A stretch of DNA of 64,000 nucleotides from Candidatus Phyllobacterium onerii (GCF_028331445.1 NZ_JAQMHX010000013.1:1-64000), one strand, 5' to 3'. Counted from the stretch's first letter, positions 16,162 to 24,380 are shown. The notes: generated from the letters alone by a model not told the origin. Made by a program: numbers and translations.

Positions 16162-16348
16162 TAGGTTAGAGCGCCATAAGGAGTTGAATATACGAACGAA
16201 AGGACTGGCCTGATACGATGCTGCTTGTCAATGTTATGTTTGGTGGGACTTACCGCTACCGAAGGTAGTTTTGTTACGGGCACTTTGTTCCGGGCACCTC
16301 CCTTTATACTCCGTTCGTAAATTAATAGAGCTGGTTTTAGGTGTATGG

Positions 16349-16373
16349 GCGGGCCCCGCCGTCTGGGGCCCGC
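16349..16373. repeat. GC-rich perfect hairpin
   Basis: GCGGGCCCC (16349-16357), 7-base loop, GGGGCCCGC (16365-16373): a nine-pair perfect stem without a T-tract. It may be a transcription terminator for the catalase gene or a protein-binding site. The string GGCCCCGCCGTCT recurs near 18066. Confidence 0.4.
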
Positions 16374-16466
16374 TCGCCGCACGCTTGTAGCCTGTGCCCG
16401 CTCTTAGGTTGCAATTACTTCGTCCGCCGCCCCGGGGTCATAGGAGCGCAGACTGTAGTGCCCAGT

Positions 16467-16506
16467 TGCCGTAATGCGAAGCAGATGCCTGCTTCGCATT
16501 ACGGCA
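16467..16506. repeat. Perfect 18-bp inverted repeat
   Basis: Arms 16467-16484 and 16489-16506 are perfectly complementary with a four-base spacer ATGC; the core arm is GCCGTAATGCGAAGCAG. There is no adjacent T-tract and no gene across it that I recognise. The flanking 16.2-16.7 kb region is otherwise empty. Possible roles are a regulator-binding site, a replication or recombination signal, or a processed small RNA. Confidence 0.7.
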
Positions 16507-16685
16507 TACAGCCTCCGCAAATCGGCGTGGGTTTGCACCCTGCTTTCCATGCCGTGTAAAGCACACGTGGTGCAGGTGCCATCACGGAATTCGGCTTCAG
16601 CAAAGTAGCAGCAGCGACGCAAAAGGGGAGCGCCGGCCACGCGCATCACCAAAATCTATATCCGACGGCGCCCACAGCAACCATT

Positions 16686-16850
16686 TTATTCCGAACCGCG
16701 GTCCGTCAGCCTCACGGTTTCAGCGACCTCTTTTTTGGCTGCTGTTTCAAAGTCAGGCTCGGAGCCTTTGCCTTTTCGTGACTTCTCATCTCCGCTCTTT
16801 GATGCACGGCCTGATCTATCGGTTTTTTCCTCGACAATTTTCGACATCAT
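16686..16850 (-). CDS. Small basic/acidic hydrophilic protein
   Basis: A 54-residue, lysine- and glutamate-rich protein (starts MMSKIVEEKTDRSGRAS, ends VRLTDRGSE). GGAGGAATAA sits directly before the ATG at 16850, a strong ribosome-binding site. No hydrophobic segment and no family recognised; composition suggests a disordered stress protein. It is the last gene of a minus-strand run with the Nudix gene (17902), the 116-residue protein (17416) and an SDR remnant, so it probably shares their transcript. Confidence 0.5.
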   Translation of the reverse strand: MMSKIVEEKTDRSGRASKSGDEKSRKGKGSEPDFETAAKKEVAETVRLTDRGSE

Positions 16851-16891
16851 TTATTCCTCCATTTGGCTCGACGCCAAATCCGTTGGAACCA

Positions 16892-17061
16892 TCAAAGCCT
16901 CAGATCCAAAGGCACGACATTGCGACCTTCTGCAGCGCATTTCGCTTCTGGCTGCAGGACGTTCCGGCTGTTTTCGCGAGCGAAAGCATAGGCTGTTGCT
17001 TGGCCGATGCCGCTCGACGCGCCCATAGGCACCACGACGGCGCGTTCAAGTCCCGTGTCAT
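16892..17061 (-). pseudogene. Remnant of short-chain dehydrogenase (N-terminal part)
   Basis: The frame opens MTRDL, loses one base, then reads ERAVVVPMGASSGIGQATAY and ends soon after (RNVVPLDLRL) at TGA. This is the N-terminal Rossmann segment of an SDR with the GASSGIG nucleotide loop; the catalytic half is missing. It begins four bases after the stop of the 116-residue gene, so it was once part of the same operon. Confidence 0.6.
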
Positions 17062-17065
17062 CCGT

Positions 17066-17416
17066 TTAATCCTTGGAACCTGAGACGGTCGAGGCGACGA
17101 TCGAAACGGGATCACTGCACGGAAAGGTATCTTCTAGTCCCTTCTCCAACTGCTCTTCCATCGTGCCCGTGTCACCGGCAGTGCGGGCGCTTTTGCGGCT
17201 TGAAATTTCCTCTGCCAAACTTTCTTCGTCCGGCGCGGCTACCGCGAGACGGGTCATGAGATCTTTTGCATACTTTATCGCCGACAGGCGATTGAGGTTG
17301 TCGGTAGCCGGTGGAAGTGTTACTGCGGCGATGCCGCCCTCCTGCGAGACGAATTCGACGGTGTAACCGTCTTTTCCGCCACGCTCCGGATGAACCTGGA
17401 CGCTGATCGAACTCAT
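17066..17416 (-). CDS. Conserved hypothetical small protein with EDTFP-SDP tail
   Basis: A 116-residue cytosolic protein of unknown function. The N-terminal half has beta-strand-like segments (YTVEFVSQEGGIAAVTLPP); the C-terminal half contains EKGLEDTFPCSDPVSI, a motif (LEETFPASDP) found at the end of many small stress-related proteins in alphaproteobacteria. The start has GGAAGGAGTAGTTCC before the ATG. It lies 33 bases downstream of the Nudix gene in the same direction, suggesting one transcript. Confidence 0.65.
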   Translation of the reverse strand: MSSISVQVHPERGGKDGYTVEFVSQEGGIAAVTLPPATDNLNRLSAIKYAKDLMTRLAVAAPDEESLAEEISSRKSARTAGDTGTMEEQLEKGLEDTFPCSDPVSIVASTVSGSKD

Positions 17417-17449
17417 GGAACTACTCCTTCCATTGCGAAGTATTGGCTT

Positions 17450-17902
17450 TCACTCGGCAGCAAAACGTGCGTAATTATTGGCCGTCCTGAGAAGCGGTAT
17501 TAGCGAGACATCGCTGATCATGTTGACCGCTCGTTCTGGCTCCACCCAGATTCGCGTTCTTTCTTTCTGCTCGGGCCATTGCCAAAGTTGCTCGGTTACC
17601 TGCAACGCATAGACGGCAACCTTCACTTTCGTTTTTCCCGTCGCAAATTCCTTCTGATAAGAATACGAACCGATCGGCTGTTTGGAAACAGCACCAATGA
17701 CGCCGGCCTCTTCCTTTGCTTCTTGAGCCGCCGCGCTCGCATCTTTTTTGTGCTTCATCTTCCATCCCTTGGGGATGATGTAGCGTTTTGTCCGGCGGCT
17801 GGTGATCAGAAGTATGGTAACGCGCCCCCTACTGTCCAACCGGTAAGGAAGGGCTGCCACTTGAGGCGCGGCTCGGCCGGTCTTTTTTTCGCTCTTAGCC
17901 AT
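17450..17902 (-). CDS. Nudix hydrolase (diphosphoinositol-polyphosphate-hydrolase-like)
   Basis: A 150-residue Nudix protein. The Nudix box is GWKMKHKKDASAAAQEAKEE with AGV following; Glu residues of the EAKEE core would bind Mg. The usual Arg of RExxEE is Gln here. The IPKGWK lead-in is typical of the DIPP/MutT-like group that cleaves diphosphoinositol or dinucleoside polyphosphates. It is the first gene of a minus-strand run that continues into the 116-residue protein. I found no EcfG-type promoter upstream. Confidence 0.8.
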   Translation of the reverse strand: MAKSEKKTGRAAPQVAALPYRLDSRGRVTILLITSRRTKRYIIPKGWKMKHKKDASAAAQEAKEEAGVIGAVSKQPIGSYSYQKEFATGKTKVKVAVYALQVTEQLWQWPEQKERTRIWVEPERAVNMISDVSLIPLLRTANNYARFAAE

Positions 17903-18086
17903 TATAATGTTTGCCTTCTCAGCCTACTTATTTAGCTCCTGTGCCATCATCAGATGATGTTCAAGGTGTGGGCGTGTGCCCAAGCCTCTTAATCAGGATT
18001 ATCTCTGCCATCGTCATTTTTTTAAACAGATCAACAGCATCCCTGTGAGCTGACACCTGATCTGGCCCGGCCCCGCCGTCTCCGAT

Positions 18087-18908
18087 TCATTCAGGAACCG
18101 CAATTGAAACGAAGTTATCAGCCAAAAGATGCAGATCGATTTGCAATTCGGCACCGCCGACAACTTTTCCGTGTCCGGTCAAAGCCAAATCCGGTTCAAG
18201 CCCAGCGAGTTTACGCACTGAATCGTGGGCGGCATTCCAGTCTTGGGTGAAATAACGCGGTGGCCCGTGAAGCTCGGGCGTCTGCACAATAGCATGATAT
18301 GCCGATTCCTGCCGCGTTGTTATAAAAGCGTCGCCTGCCAACAAAGTTTTATCGCACTCGCGCCACAATGAAATGTGGCCCGGCGTGTGACCTGGGGTGT
18401 GGATCCACTTCCAGTCTTTTAGATCGGGCACATGGCCGTCGGCGGGCAACTCTAACAGATTACCGGAAATGTCGATTGGCTTTCGAGGAAACAAAGGCGA
18501 CAACAACGTCATGATGCCTCCACCCGCGCGGGCAGCGGGCGGAGGATAGGATTTTCCACCATTTAGAAAAGGAATCTCAAGCGGGTGGGCATAGACTGGA
18601 ACACCCTCCCAGCGTTCGAGCAGGGGCTCCAGCGATCCTATATGATCAAAGTGGCCGTGCGTCAGGACAATACATCGGGGTGTGGCGAAGCTTCCGAAGC
18701 GAGCCTCCGCGGCGTCGATAATCTCGCTATCATAGCCCGGTATACCAGCATCCACCATGACCCAGTCGCTTTTCGGGAAGCCGATGAATGCGATATTCAC
18801 TATGCCGGTCTTCAAATAGGCTAAGTCGTTCCTCACCTCAATCGCACCCGAATCATCCTGGATGCCGTCGATCACAGTGCGTTGGGGTAGCGGAAGTTGT
18901 TCAGCCAT
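18087..18908 (-). CDS. Metallo-beta-lactamase-fold hydrolase
   Basis: A 273-residue hydrolase with the HxHxDH motif THGHFDHIG (His84, His86, Asp88, His89), then TPGHTPGHIS (His174 in the metal site) and LAGDAF with the bridging Asp193. The family includes glyoxalase II, lactonases and beta-lactamases; the substrate is not predictable here. No signal peptide, so cytosolic. AAAGGACGAG precedes the ATG, and an exact EcfG-type promoter lies 24 bases upstream, so it belongs to the stress set. Confidence 0.85.
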   Translation of the reverse strand: MAEQLPLPQRTVIDGIQDDSGAIEVRNDLAYLKTGIVNIAFIGFPKSDWVMVDAGIPGYDSEIIDAAEARFGSFATPRCIVLTHGHFDHIGSLEPLLERWEGVPVYAHPLEIPFLNGGKSYPPPAARAGGGIMTLLSPLFPRKPIDISGNLLELPADGHVPDLKDWKWIHTPGHTPGHISLWRECDKTLLAGDAFITTRQESAYHAIVQTPELHGPPRYFTQDWNAAHDSVRKLAGLEPDLALTGHGKVVGGAELQIDLHLLADNFVSIAVPE

Positions 18909-18931
18909 CGTCTCGTCCTTTTCGACACCCT

Positions 18932-18956
18932 AACCGGAGAAGAGGGGATTCGTTCC
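18932..18956 (-). promoter_or_regulatory. EcfG-type stress promoter of the metallo-hydrolase gene
   Basis: Plus-strand AAC (18932-18934), 17 bases, GTTCC (18952-18956), giving GGAAC-N17-GTT on the minus strand immediately before the gene. Confidence 0.65.
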
Positions 18957-19075
18957 CTCGCAGAGCTTTTGAGTGGCATATCCTGCGCTATCGAGTGATA
19001 AGTGCCAAAAATACAAAGATCAAATTTCAGAACTATCAAGCATGAAGCCTCACAATGAGACTTCCGCAAGCGCAG

Positions 19076-19522
19076 TCAGGGGAGGATCGTCTTGATGGTA
19101 TGTTCGGCGTACGTACTGAGTTTAAGCCGGTCTTCGATGGTACTTAATTTTTGGCGGCAAAAATCAGATACGTCGTTATCTCGAGAGACAGATCTATCCA
19201 ACAACGCCAGCGATTGGTATTTTGCTTGCAGGTGATGCAACGATAGTTCCAGATGGCCAATCTGTTCACTTGGCAACATTCGTCGAGCGTTCGGTGGGAA
19301 ACCCACAGAATTCCGGGCGCGCCTCTCTTTCCCTGCCCGCTGAAAAGCCGCATTCAGCAATTTCAACCTCTGCTCCGATCGTTCATGACAATAGGAAATC
19401 CTCGCCCTGAAGAGAGCGTCCTCGGTTGTTAGCTTTCGTAAACCGCCGCACAATTGTCTTTCGCAAAAAAGTGTGCGTCTCAGGATCCTGATGAAAAGAT
19501 TGTCAAACGATTTATGAGTCAA
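19076..19522 (-). CDS. DUF892-like ferritin-like protein, divergent
   Basis: A 148-residue basic, helical protein. The opening LFIRILRRTLFCERQLCGGL and the spacing to SEQRLKLLNAAFQRAG resemble helices one and two of DUF892 (LFxxxLKDIYYAEKQLLxAL, then ETExHxERLxxVFxxLG), and LELSLHHLQAKYQSL may be the third. Many expected Glu positions are changed, so it may not bind metal. It has an exact EcfG-type promoter 35 bases upstream, which favours a functional gene. Not certain: it could be an unrelated helical protein. Confidence 0.5.
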   Translation of the reverse strand: MTHKSFDNLFIRILRRTLFCERQLCGGLRKLTTEDALFRARISYCHERSEQRLKLLNAAFQRAGKERRARNSVGFPPNARRMLPSEQIGHLELSLHHLQAKYQSLALLDRSVSRDNDVSDFCRQKLSTIEDRLKLSTYAEHTIKTILP

Positions 19523-19556
19523 TTCAACCTCGCGTCAATTTGTGACGTCAGCAACT

Positions 19557-19581
19557 AACCGCCATGCAGCCCAGATGTTCC
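19557..19581 (-). promoter_or_regulatory. EcfG-type stress promoter of the DUF892-like gene
   Basis: Plus-strand AAC (19557-19559), 17 bases, GTTCC (19577-19581): GGAAC-N17-GTT on the minus strand, 35 bases before the start at 19522. Confidence 0.6.
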
Positions 19582-20309
19582 CCGCTTTTTCCCCGGGGCA
19601 AAATCCACGTATTGGTCGCGAATTGAGTGAGCAGGAACCAACAGCGGATCGGGAACTTCCGCAAGCACACAGAGCGACGCGCCTATGTGAACGATTTCAG
19701 CCGTTCGAAATTTGGGCGATCAACATCTGTTTGGTGTCCCCGTGAGCAAACGTCATTGAATAATTTCTGGAGCGAAGGGTGGCGGACGCCTGCAGAAATC
19801 CGCTCCGCGGTCGCTACACCCGAACAACGGACAATCCCGACCGAACACTGGCTTTCAGCCACTGCTTCAAATTATGGAGCAATGAGAAGTTGGTTGTATG
19901 TGCTGAGAAGCAAATTAAGCGATGTCAATTCGGTTCTGATCGGATGCAGGCGACGCTGATGGTCCGAGCTACGAAAGGTGGGTTCCAATCTAACCGGCGG
20001 GTGCCAGAAGAGGTTGCGATAGGGTGACGGGGATTTGGAGAAGCCACATGCGACGGCATACTGTTGAGCCAGTGATCGATGTACACAACTCCAGACAAAT
20101 TCTTGTTGCATCCGTTATACATCCTCATGCGTTTCTATCAGCGATTGTGATCTGAGAGTTGAGGCATTGACGGCTTTTAATGTGCTCTCCGAAGCCACCA
20201 TGTCCCCATGACCAGCCAGAGACGTGTGCGATAAACAGATTCTGCAGGCAAAAAAGGGCATCTCCACTTCCCGGCCAAAAACGAGAAAGGGCTCCGGTGA
20301 CGTTGTTGC
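19582..20309. other. Intergenic stretch, no gene recognised
   Basis: More than 700 bases in which all open frames are short and lack ribosome-binding sites and family resemblance. Given the remnants on its right side it is probably decayed DNA. Confidence 0.35.
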
Positions 20310-20530
20310 TGAGCTTTTTGAGCTTCGACCGGCCAAGATATAGTCCGCTCTTTTTGGCAGCGGCAACGAAGGCGGCGCGCGCGAACTCTACCGGGACTTA
20401 GCCGATACAGCGTCGAGGCACGCCTGGCGGGCGTCTTCCAACAACAGGTTTTCGTCAAGCGGCAGCAAGGGACGTGATCCTTCTTTTACCATCCGCGGAG
20501 AGCGTCCGCACTTTGATTGGTTTTGAACAT
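20310..20530 (-). pseudogene. DUF982 gene remnant
   Basis: From an ATG at 20530 with GGAG upstream, three frames together give KPIKVRTLSADGKRRI, then LDENLLLEDARQACLDAVSA, then EFARAAFVAAAKKSGLYL. The ARQACLDA block and the final ARAAFVAAAKxxGL are the hallmark of the small rhizobial DUF982 family (about 80-90 residues, function unknown). At least two frameshifts make it non-functional. Confidence 0.6.
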
Positions 20531-20854
20531 ATCGAAACTCCTTCGCAAATCGAACACGCAAACGTTCCTTCTTCTCAGGCAAAAAGATGCAGAACAAAAC
20601 TCCACGCGGCTGGTTGGCTCCAGCACAGGAAATGTGGACTGCCAGAATGCAGTACAGTGAAACCGAACGACGCATTTTTAGAGCTGGCTTATAACCGCGC
20701 CTGCCGCAGGTTTGGCCACGATCCTGTGAGACACCCGCGGGCGTCGATTCTTGAACAAGCCATTGCCACCTTTTCAGCAAAGATACCGCGACTTTGAAGT
20801 GATGGCCGCTAGGGCAGCCAACCGGGACTATAGCTCGAACAACAGGTAGATCCA
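20531..20854. other. Intergenic stretch, no gene recognised
   Basis: About 320 bases of short, unsupported frames between the DUF982 remnant and the ClpP-like remnant. Confidence 0.3.
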
Positions 20855-21075
20855 ATGCTCGCTTCCAACGCATTGCTCAGCCGGCCCAACATTCCTATTT
20901 TCGGTTCTATCGGAAACGCGGCGTGTTGGGACTTTCTCAATGCTCTGCAACAAAACTGGGGCAGACGATCTCTTGCTGGAGCTGTCAACGGAAGGCGGCG
21001 ATGCCGATACTGCAAGAAGGACAGCTCTTTGAGATTTCTTTATTCATTCGGCCGGCTAGCCTACTTTGTCGGTAA
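20855..21075 (+). pseudogene. Partial, frameshifted copy of the ClpP-like gene
   Basis: The start MLASNALLSRPNIPIFGSIG matches the intact protein at 2796 (MLAPNALLNQPNIRIFGSIG). Frameshifts then give LLLELSTEGGDADTARRTAL, a stop, and LAYFVGKS, after which homology ends, before the catalytic serine. Immediately to the right lies a minus-strand DUF892 fragment, the same tail-to-tail neighbour as at 3.4-3.9 kb. So this is a decayed, internally deleted copy of that cassette. Confidence 0.7.
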
Positions 21076-21114
21076 GTCATTAGGGCCTTCAGAATTTTGC
21101 GCCCGGCAACTAAA

Positions 21115-21161
21115 TGTTTTCAGCGTTTCATGAAAAAGGGTTTCAAATGTTTTCTCGCCAC
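21115..21161 (-). pseudogene. DUF892 N-terminal fragment
   Basis: The minus strand reads EKTFETLFHETLK, matching the start of the DUF892 gene at 3883 (EKTLETL, FHETLK). Homology stops after about 15 codons. The plus strand (CAGCGTTTCATGAAA) is also nearly identical to that at 3841-3856. Confidence 0.6.
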
Positions 21162-21279
21162 CCTACGATCTTTCCTTGGTGAGGTCGACGACAAACGAAC
21201 TTGAAAATTAAAAAAGCCGTTCGACAGCGGCTTGGATGCGACACTCTTTCCCGGGTCAATCCTGCGACGTCGTTTGGAC

Positions 21280-21810
21280 TTAAGCTTCCAGAACCGAATT
21301 GCGGCTTACTTGGCCAAGGGAATGCAGGAGCTGTTGCTTGCCCCGGTTAAGCCTGCTCTTGACCGTACCCACAGGGCATCCACAAATTACAGACGCTTCT
21401 TCATACGAGACGCCAGCAACGCATATCAGCATGATCGGTTCGCGAAATTCTGGTCGAAGCTGATACAACGCTTCCTCCAGTTCCCTGCCCCGCAAGCACC
21501 ATTCCTGGCTGGCGGGATGCGGGATCGCGGTTTCGGCAATATCGGCTTTCGTACCGGTCGGTTCGCGCTTTTTTCTTCTGAACGACGTATTAAAACTGTT
21601 TCGCATTATCGTGAACAGCCACGACCGAAGTCTTGTGCCGGGTACAAACGTCTCGAGGCTATTTAATGCTTTTTGCAACGTTTCTTGAACCAGATCGTCA
21701 GCGTCCTCCGCGTTGCGGTGAAATGTCCGTGAAAATGCGCGCATCGCTGGAATCAGAGCCACCATCTCTTCCTGCAAATGCGACCGTATATTTTCACTTA
21801 ACATGGACAT
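21280..21810 (-). CDS. ECF sigma factor, EcfG type (general stress response)
   Basis: A 176-residue sigma-70 family factor. Region 2 includes LIPAMRAFSRTFHRNAEDAD and DLVQETLQKAL with WLFTIMRNSF; region 4 includes LRPEFREPIMLICVAGVSYE and GTVKSRLNRGKQQL. This matches EcfG, which directs the general stress response when released from NepR. The start at 21810 (MSMLSENIR) has AAGGAAGGGAGAG upstream; ATG 21804 is also possible. Upstream lies GGAAC-N17-ATT, suggesting autoregulation. A small gene is divergent. A close paralogue at 40052-40657 is interrupted by a stop. Confidence 0.85.
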   Translation of the reverse strand: MSMLSENIRSHLQEEMVALIPAMRAFSRTFHRNAEDADDLVQETLQKALNSLETFVPGTRLRSWLFTIMRNSFNTSFRRKKREPTGTKADIAETAIPHPASQEWCLRGRELEEALYQLRPEFREPIMLICVAGVSYEEASVICGCPVGTVKSRLNRGKQQLLHSLGQVSRNSVLEA

Positions 21811-21828
21811 CTCTCCCTTCCTTCTTTC

Positions 21829-21853
21829 AATGAACGCGCAAGGCGAGTGTTCC
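21829..21853 (-). promoter_or_regulatory. Variant EcfG-type promoter before the sigma gene
   Basis: Plus-strand AAT (21829-21831), 17 bases, GTTCC (21849-21853): GGAAC-N17-ATT on the minus strand, meeting GGAAC-N18-TT. The same variant precedes the broken sigma gene at 40657. Confidence 0.45.
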
Positions 21854-21947
21854 CTTTTTCTTAATGACTGTCCGGCAGGAGACAATTCATGTAGAATATC
21901 CGGGAACGTTCGCCGCATACCGTGGTGTGGAGCGGAAGGCTATAAAA

Positions 21948-22148
21948 ATGGACGAGAAGCAACTGGAAGAGGCGCTACGACGCTATGCCTCCGAGCTTGC
22001 CGAGCTGCCTGTTTCGCCGGCGATCACGGCACTTTGTCGACGAGTTCAGCAGGGCCTCATGGCCAGGCATATCCAAGAAAGCGCTGCACCGAGGTCCCCG
22101 AATGCCAATCACCCGGATGGCACGCCTGATCGGAATGAAGAAATCTAG
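21948..22148 (+). CDS. Small helical protein divergent from sigma gene (possible anti-sigma)
   Basis: A 66-residue protein starting MDEKQLEEALRRYASELAE, followed by LPVSPAITALCRRVQQGL. The pattern helix, then (L/V)P, then a second helix faintly recalls NepR anti-sigma factors (Y..V...PVP.RF..LL..L), and position next to the sigma gene is where nepR usually lies. Similarity is weak and I would not assign it. GGAGCGGAAGGC precedes the ATG. GGAAC (21903) with GTG 17 bases later could be a poor EcfG-type promoter. Confidence 0.4.
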   Translation: MDEKQLEEALRRYASELAELPVSPAITALCRRVQQGLMARHIQESAAPRSPNANHPDGTPDRNEEI

Positions 22149-22384
22149 AGACCCTAAACTCCTGAACAATCATCAGGCCGCACTCGCGGCGGCACAATCC
22201 CATATCGTCAAAATAATAAGCCCCGGCGAAATCTGCAATTGTTCCGTACGTCAATTGCTTTCTCAAGAGCGACCCACCTCATGCGGCCGCAGCGTCTGTT
22301 CTCAAACCTGTACGATATGCAATGAGGAACACTTCGATATGCCTGAACGCGCTCGGCTCAATCGTTATTCCGCTCTTAGCCGTC

Positions 22385-22717
22385 GAGATCTTCGGTAAGC
22401 GCACCCAGCAAGACCTGCGAGGTTATTGAGGGCATCATCGCCGAAAGCGAAGAGATTATGGATGACTTCAAAGGTCACCCTGCTCTTGACGCTTGCATCC
22501 GCAGCACAGGCCTTCGAACATTACGAGATCGGCCGCTATGGAACGTTCGCGCTGGGCCGGCGAACTCGATATGTAAGACACACAGAAGCTTCTACTGACA
22601 AGCTTGCAGGAAGAGATAAAAACTGACGAAGCCTTGACCGCCTTGGCTGAAAATAAGCTCAATTCGGCAGCGAAAGCCGCCGCTCGCTCTGAATGCAAGA
22701 CCGGGCCGTCGGCCTAG
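22385..22717 (+). pseudogene. DUF892 C-terminal fragment, broken
   Basis: The plus strand reads EIFGKR, a frameshift, then SKTCEVIEGIIAESEEIM and DDFKGHPALD, another shift, LASAAQAFEHYEIGRYG, a shift, RWAGELDM, TAA, then DTQKLLLTSLQEEIKTDEAL and the tail. The block order equals residues 15-119 of the DUF892 reading at 3380-3739. It lies in the opposite orientation to the N-terminal fragment at 21115-21161, with the sigma gene between, so an inversion or insertion split the copy. Confidence 0.7.
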
Positions 22718-22752
22718 ACTCGCTCGCGATCCGGCCGTGGCCTGACAGTCTC

Positions 22753-23583
22753 TTAGCTTTCGGGTGTGAAGTTCGTCGCTGGCGTGACCTTGCGGCAGAA
22801 TGCGCAAACCAGATCGATGCGGGCTTGCACGTCATCAAGACATAAAACCTCGGAAGGGGTGTGCATATAACGAAGGGGCACAGACAGAACCGCGGTCGCT
22901 ACTCCACCCCGACTTATTTGTACGAGGCGCCCATCGGTGGGGCTGGAAGATCCCGCTGCCTGTATTTGATAGGGGATATTGTGTGATTGTGCGGCATCGA
23001 TCAGCATTTCATACATGACTGGATTCATATTGGGCCCTTGACACAACGCCGGACCCTTGCCGAGATGCAGTTGGCCTTCTTCCTCCGGCTTGGCCCACGG
23101 GTAATCGTTGGCGACCCCCATATCAACAATTATGGCAGTTTGAGGCCTTATATTGAATGCTGCGGTCTTGGCCCCGCGCGAACCGATTTCTTCTTGCACC
23201 GTGCCCAGTATGTAGACGCCGACTTCAGGATGCAAACCACCATCTTGCGACAAACAGCGAAGCGTCTCCGCGGCGATGAAAAGGCCGGTCTTGTTGTCGA
23301 AGGCCCGGCCAACGGCGCGGTTACCCGTCATAGTAGCAAAGTCTCCGTGAACGGTCACTGGAGTACCCACCGACACTAGGGCTTCGGCCTCTTCCCGCGA
23401 TCCGGCTCCTATATCGATCCAAAGATCTTTTAACGACGGGGTTGACGTCGTATCCGCAGCCTTGAAAGTCTGAATTGCCGTGCGGCCAATCACGCCGACC
23501 ACGCATTGACGCCCGTGCACATATACCCGCTGGCCGATTTCGGTAGCGACGTCGATACCGCCAATTGAGCTGAAGAAGAGAAA
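22753..23583 (-). pseudogene. M42-family aminopeptidase, 5'-truncated
   Basis: The open frame from 23583 encodes about 276 residues: FLFFSSIGGIDVATEIGQRV, AFDNKTGLFIAAETL, QEEIGSRGAKTA and VDMGVANDYPW, then SSSPTDGRLVQISRGG and RYMHTPSEV. These are the central and C-terminal parts of M42 glutamyl-aminopeptidases/endoglucanase-like proteins, including the EE and D metal ligands. Intact proteins are about 350 residues and have a first His ligand in the missing N-terminal 70-80 residues. Upstream of 23583 the frame loses similarity, so the 5' end is lost and the enzyme should not fold properly. Confidence 0.65.
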
Positions 23584-23637
23584 CCGAAGAGAGCAATGGA
23601 AGGAGGCCGTCCGGCATACCGCGGGTGTGTCGGCATC

Positions 23638-23871
23638 ATGGAAATCGAGCTATTTTCTGACGCTCTGTCTTTGACAGAGAAGCGCCTGCGACGAAGTATG
23701 ATAAGCTATCTGGTCGATGGCATAAAATCGATCGATCCTTCGTGGAAGCTCTGGCCAATGGAAAACAAGTTCGTCATTGTCATAGCTCATTCGACGTGCG
23801 GTTTTTCGGGGCGGCAGGCTAATAGTTTAATGAAAAGGAAGTCGCCTCCGCCGTTGTCGGATGCGGGATAG
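23638..23871 (+). CDS. Hypothetical protein, doubtful
   Basis: A frame of 77 codons from ATG 23638 (MEIELFSDALSLTEKRLRRS). The first 50 residues look coding, but the 3' end overlaps the minus-strand gene at 23827 by 45 bases. No ribosome-binding site is evident and no family is recognised. It may be a remnant of a gene truncated by that neighbour. Confidence 0.25.
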   Translation: MEIELFSDALSLTEKRLRRSMISYLVDGIKSIDPSWKLWPMENKFVIVIAHSTCGFSGRQANSLMKRKSPPPLSDAG

Positions 23872-24114
23872 CTTCTCATCATCGGGCGGCGGCTTAACTC
23901 CACAGATCGCCGCTTCTAGGTCGGCGGCTTTCCTGGCAATTGCTTTCACATCTAGCATGCCGTCATTAAACAGCTTCATCACGATGCCAGCCAGACGGTC
24001 TGCATGCTCGTGGGTCGTTGGATCACGCTGCAGAATGGCCGACGCCATATGGTGCGCAGTTTGCATCGCGGCCAAACCGTCAGGATAAGCCAGGTCTTCA
24101 TAAATCTTAACCAT
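23827..24114 (-). CDS. Small helical protein, paralogue family A
   Basis: A 95-residue protein of unknown function (MVKIYEDLAYPDGLAAMQTA, HADRLAGIVMKLFNDGMLDV). It is one of three paralogues here; the others are at 26831-27073 and 50836-51174. All share an N-terminal L(A/T)Y block, an alanine-rich helix, RLA..(I/V)M.LF..G and an acidic turn. The layout resembles small rhizobial stress proteins. It starts 29 bases downstream of the DUF3606 gene and probably shares its EcfG-type promoter. Confidence 0.6.
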   Translation of the reverse strand: MVKIYEDLAYPDGLAAMQTAHHMASAILQRDPTTHEHADRLAGIVMKLFNDGMLDVKAIARKAADLEAAICGVKPPPDDEKLSRIRQRRRRLPFH

Positions 24115-24143
24115 TGTTGCTCCTCATCATTGCATTTTTTTGA

Positions 24144-24323
24144 CTATGTTTTTGAAAGCTCTTCCTCGATCTTCCTTCGACTACCAGCGTGTTTGACAAT
24201 CAGTTCGAGAGCGTGATTTTTGCTGATGTCAAATTTGGTCATCAAGTAATCGATTTCATAGTCCTCGCGGGACGAAATTTTTGAGCGGTCGCGGTTATCC
24301 TGCTTGAGCTTGTTGTCGGCCAT
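24144..24323 (-). CDS. DUF3606 small protein
   Basis: A 59-residue DUF3606 protein: MADNKLKQDNRDRSKISSRE, then YEIDYLMTKFDISKNHALEL. The family (about 60 residues, Asp/Lys-rich start, YE(V/I)xYxxxKFGVS block) is widespread in Hyphomicrobiales and of unknown function, often stress-induced. The ATG at 24323 follows GCAGGAGACCGACAG. An exact EcfG-type promoter lies 33 bases upstream. A second, more divergent copy is at 57214. Confidence 0.75.
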   Translation of the reverse strand: MADNKLKQDNRDRSKISSREDYEIDYLMTKFDISKNHALELIVKHAGSRRKIEEELSKT

Positions 24324-24355
24324 CTGTCGGTCTCCTGCTGCAAAATAAAACGCCA

Positions 24356-24380
24356 AACAGCGCCAGGCGGTTTTTGTTCC
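24356..24380 (-). promoter_or_regulatory. EcfG-type stress promoter of the DUF3606 operon
   Basis: Plus-strand AAC (24356-24358), 17 bases, GTTCC (24376-24380): GGAAC-N17-GTT on the minus strand, 33 bases before the DUF3606 start. Confidence 0.65.

Noticed and set aside
21903-21925. GGAAC-N17-GTG before the small gene divergent from the sigma factor
   Set aside because: The -10 lacks TT, so it falls outside the consensus; mentioned only as a weak possibility in that gene's entry.
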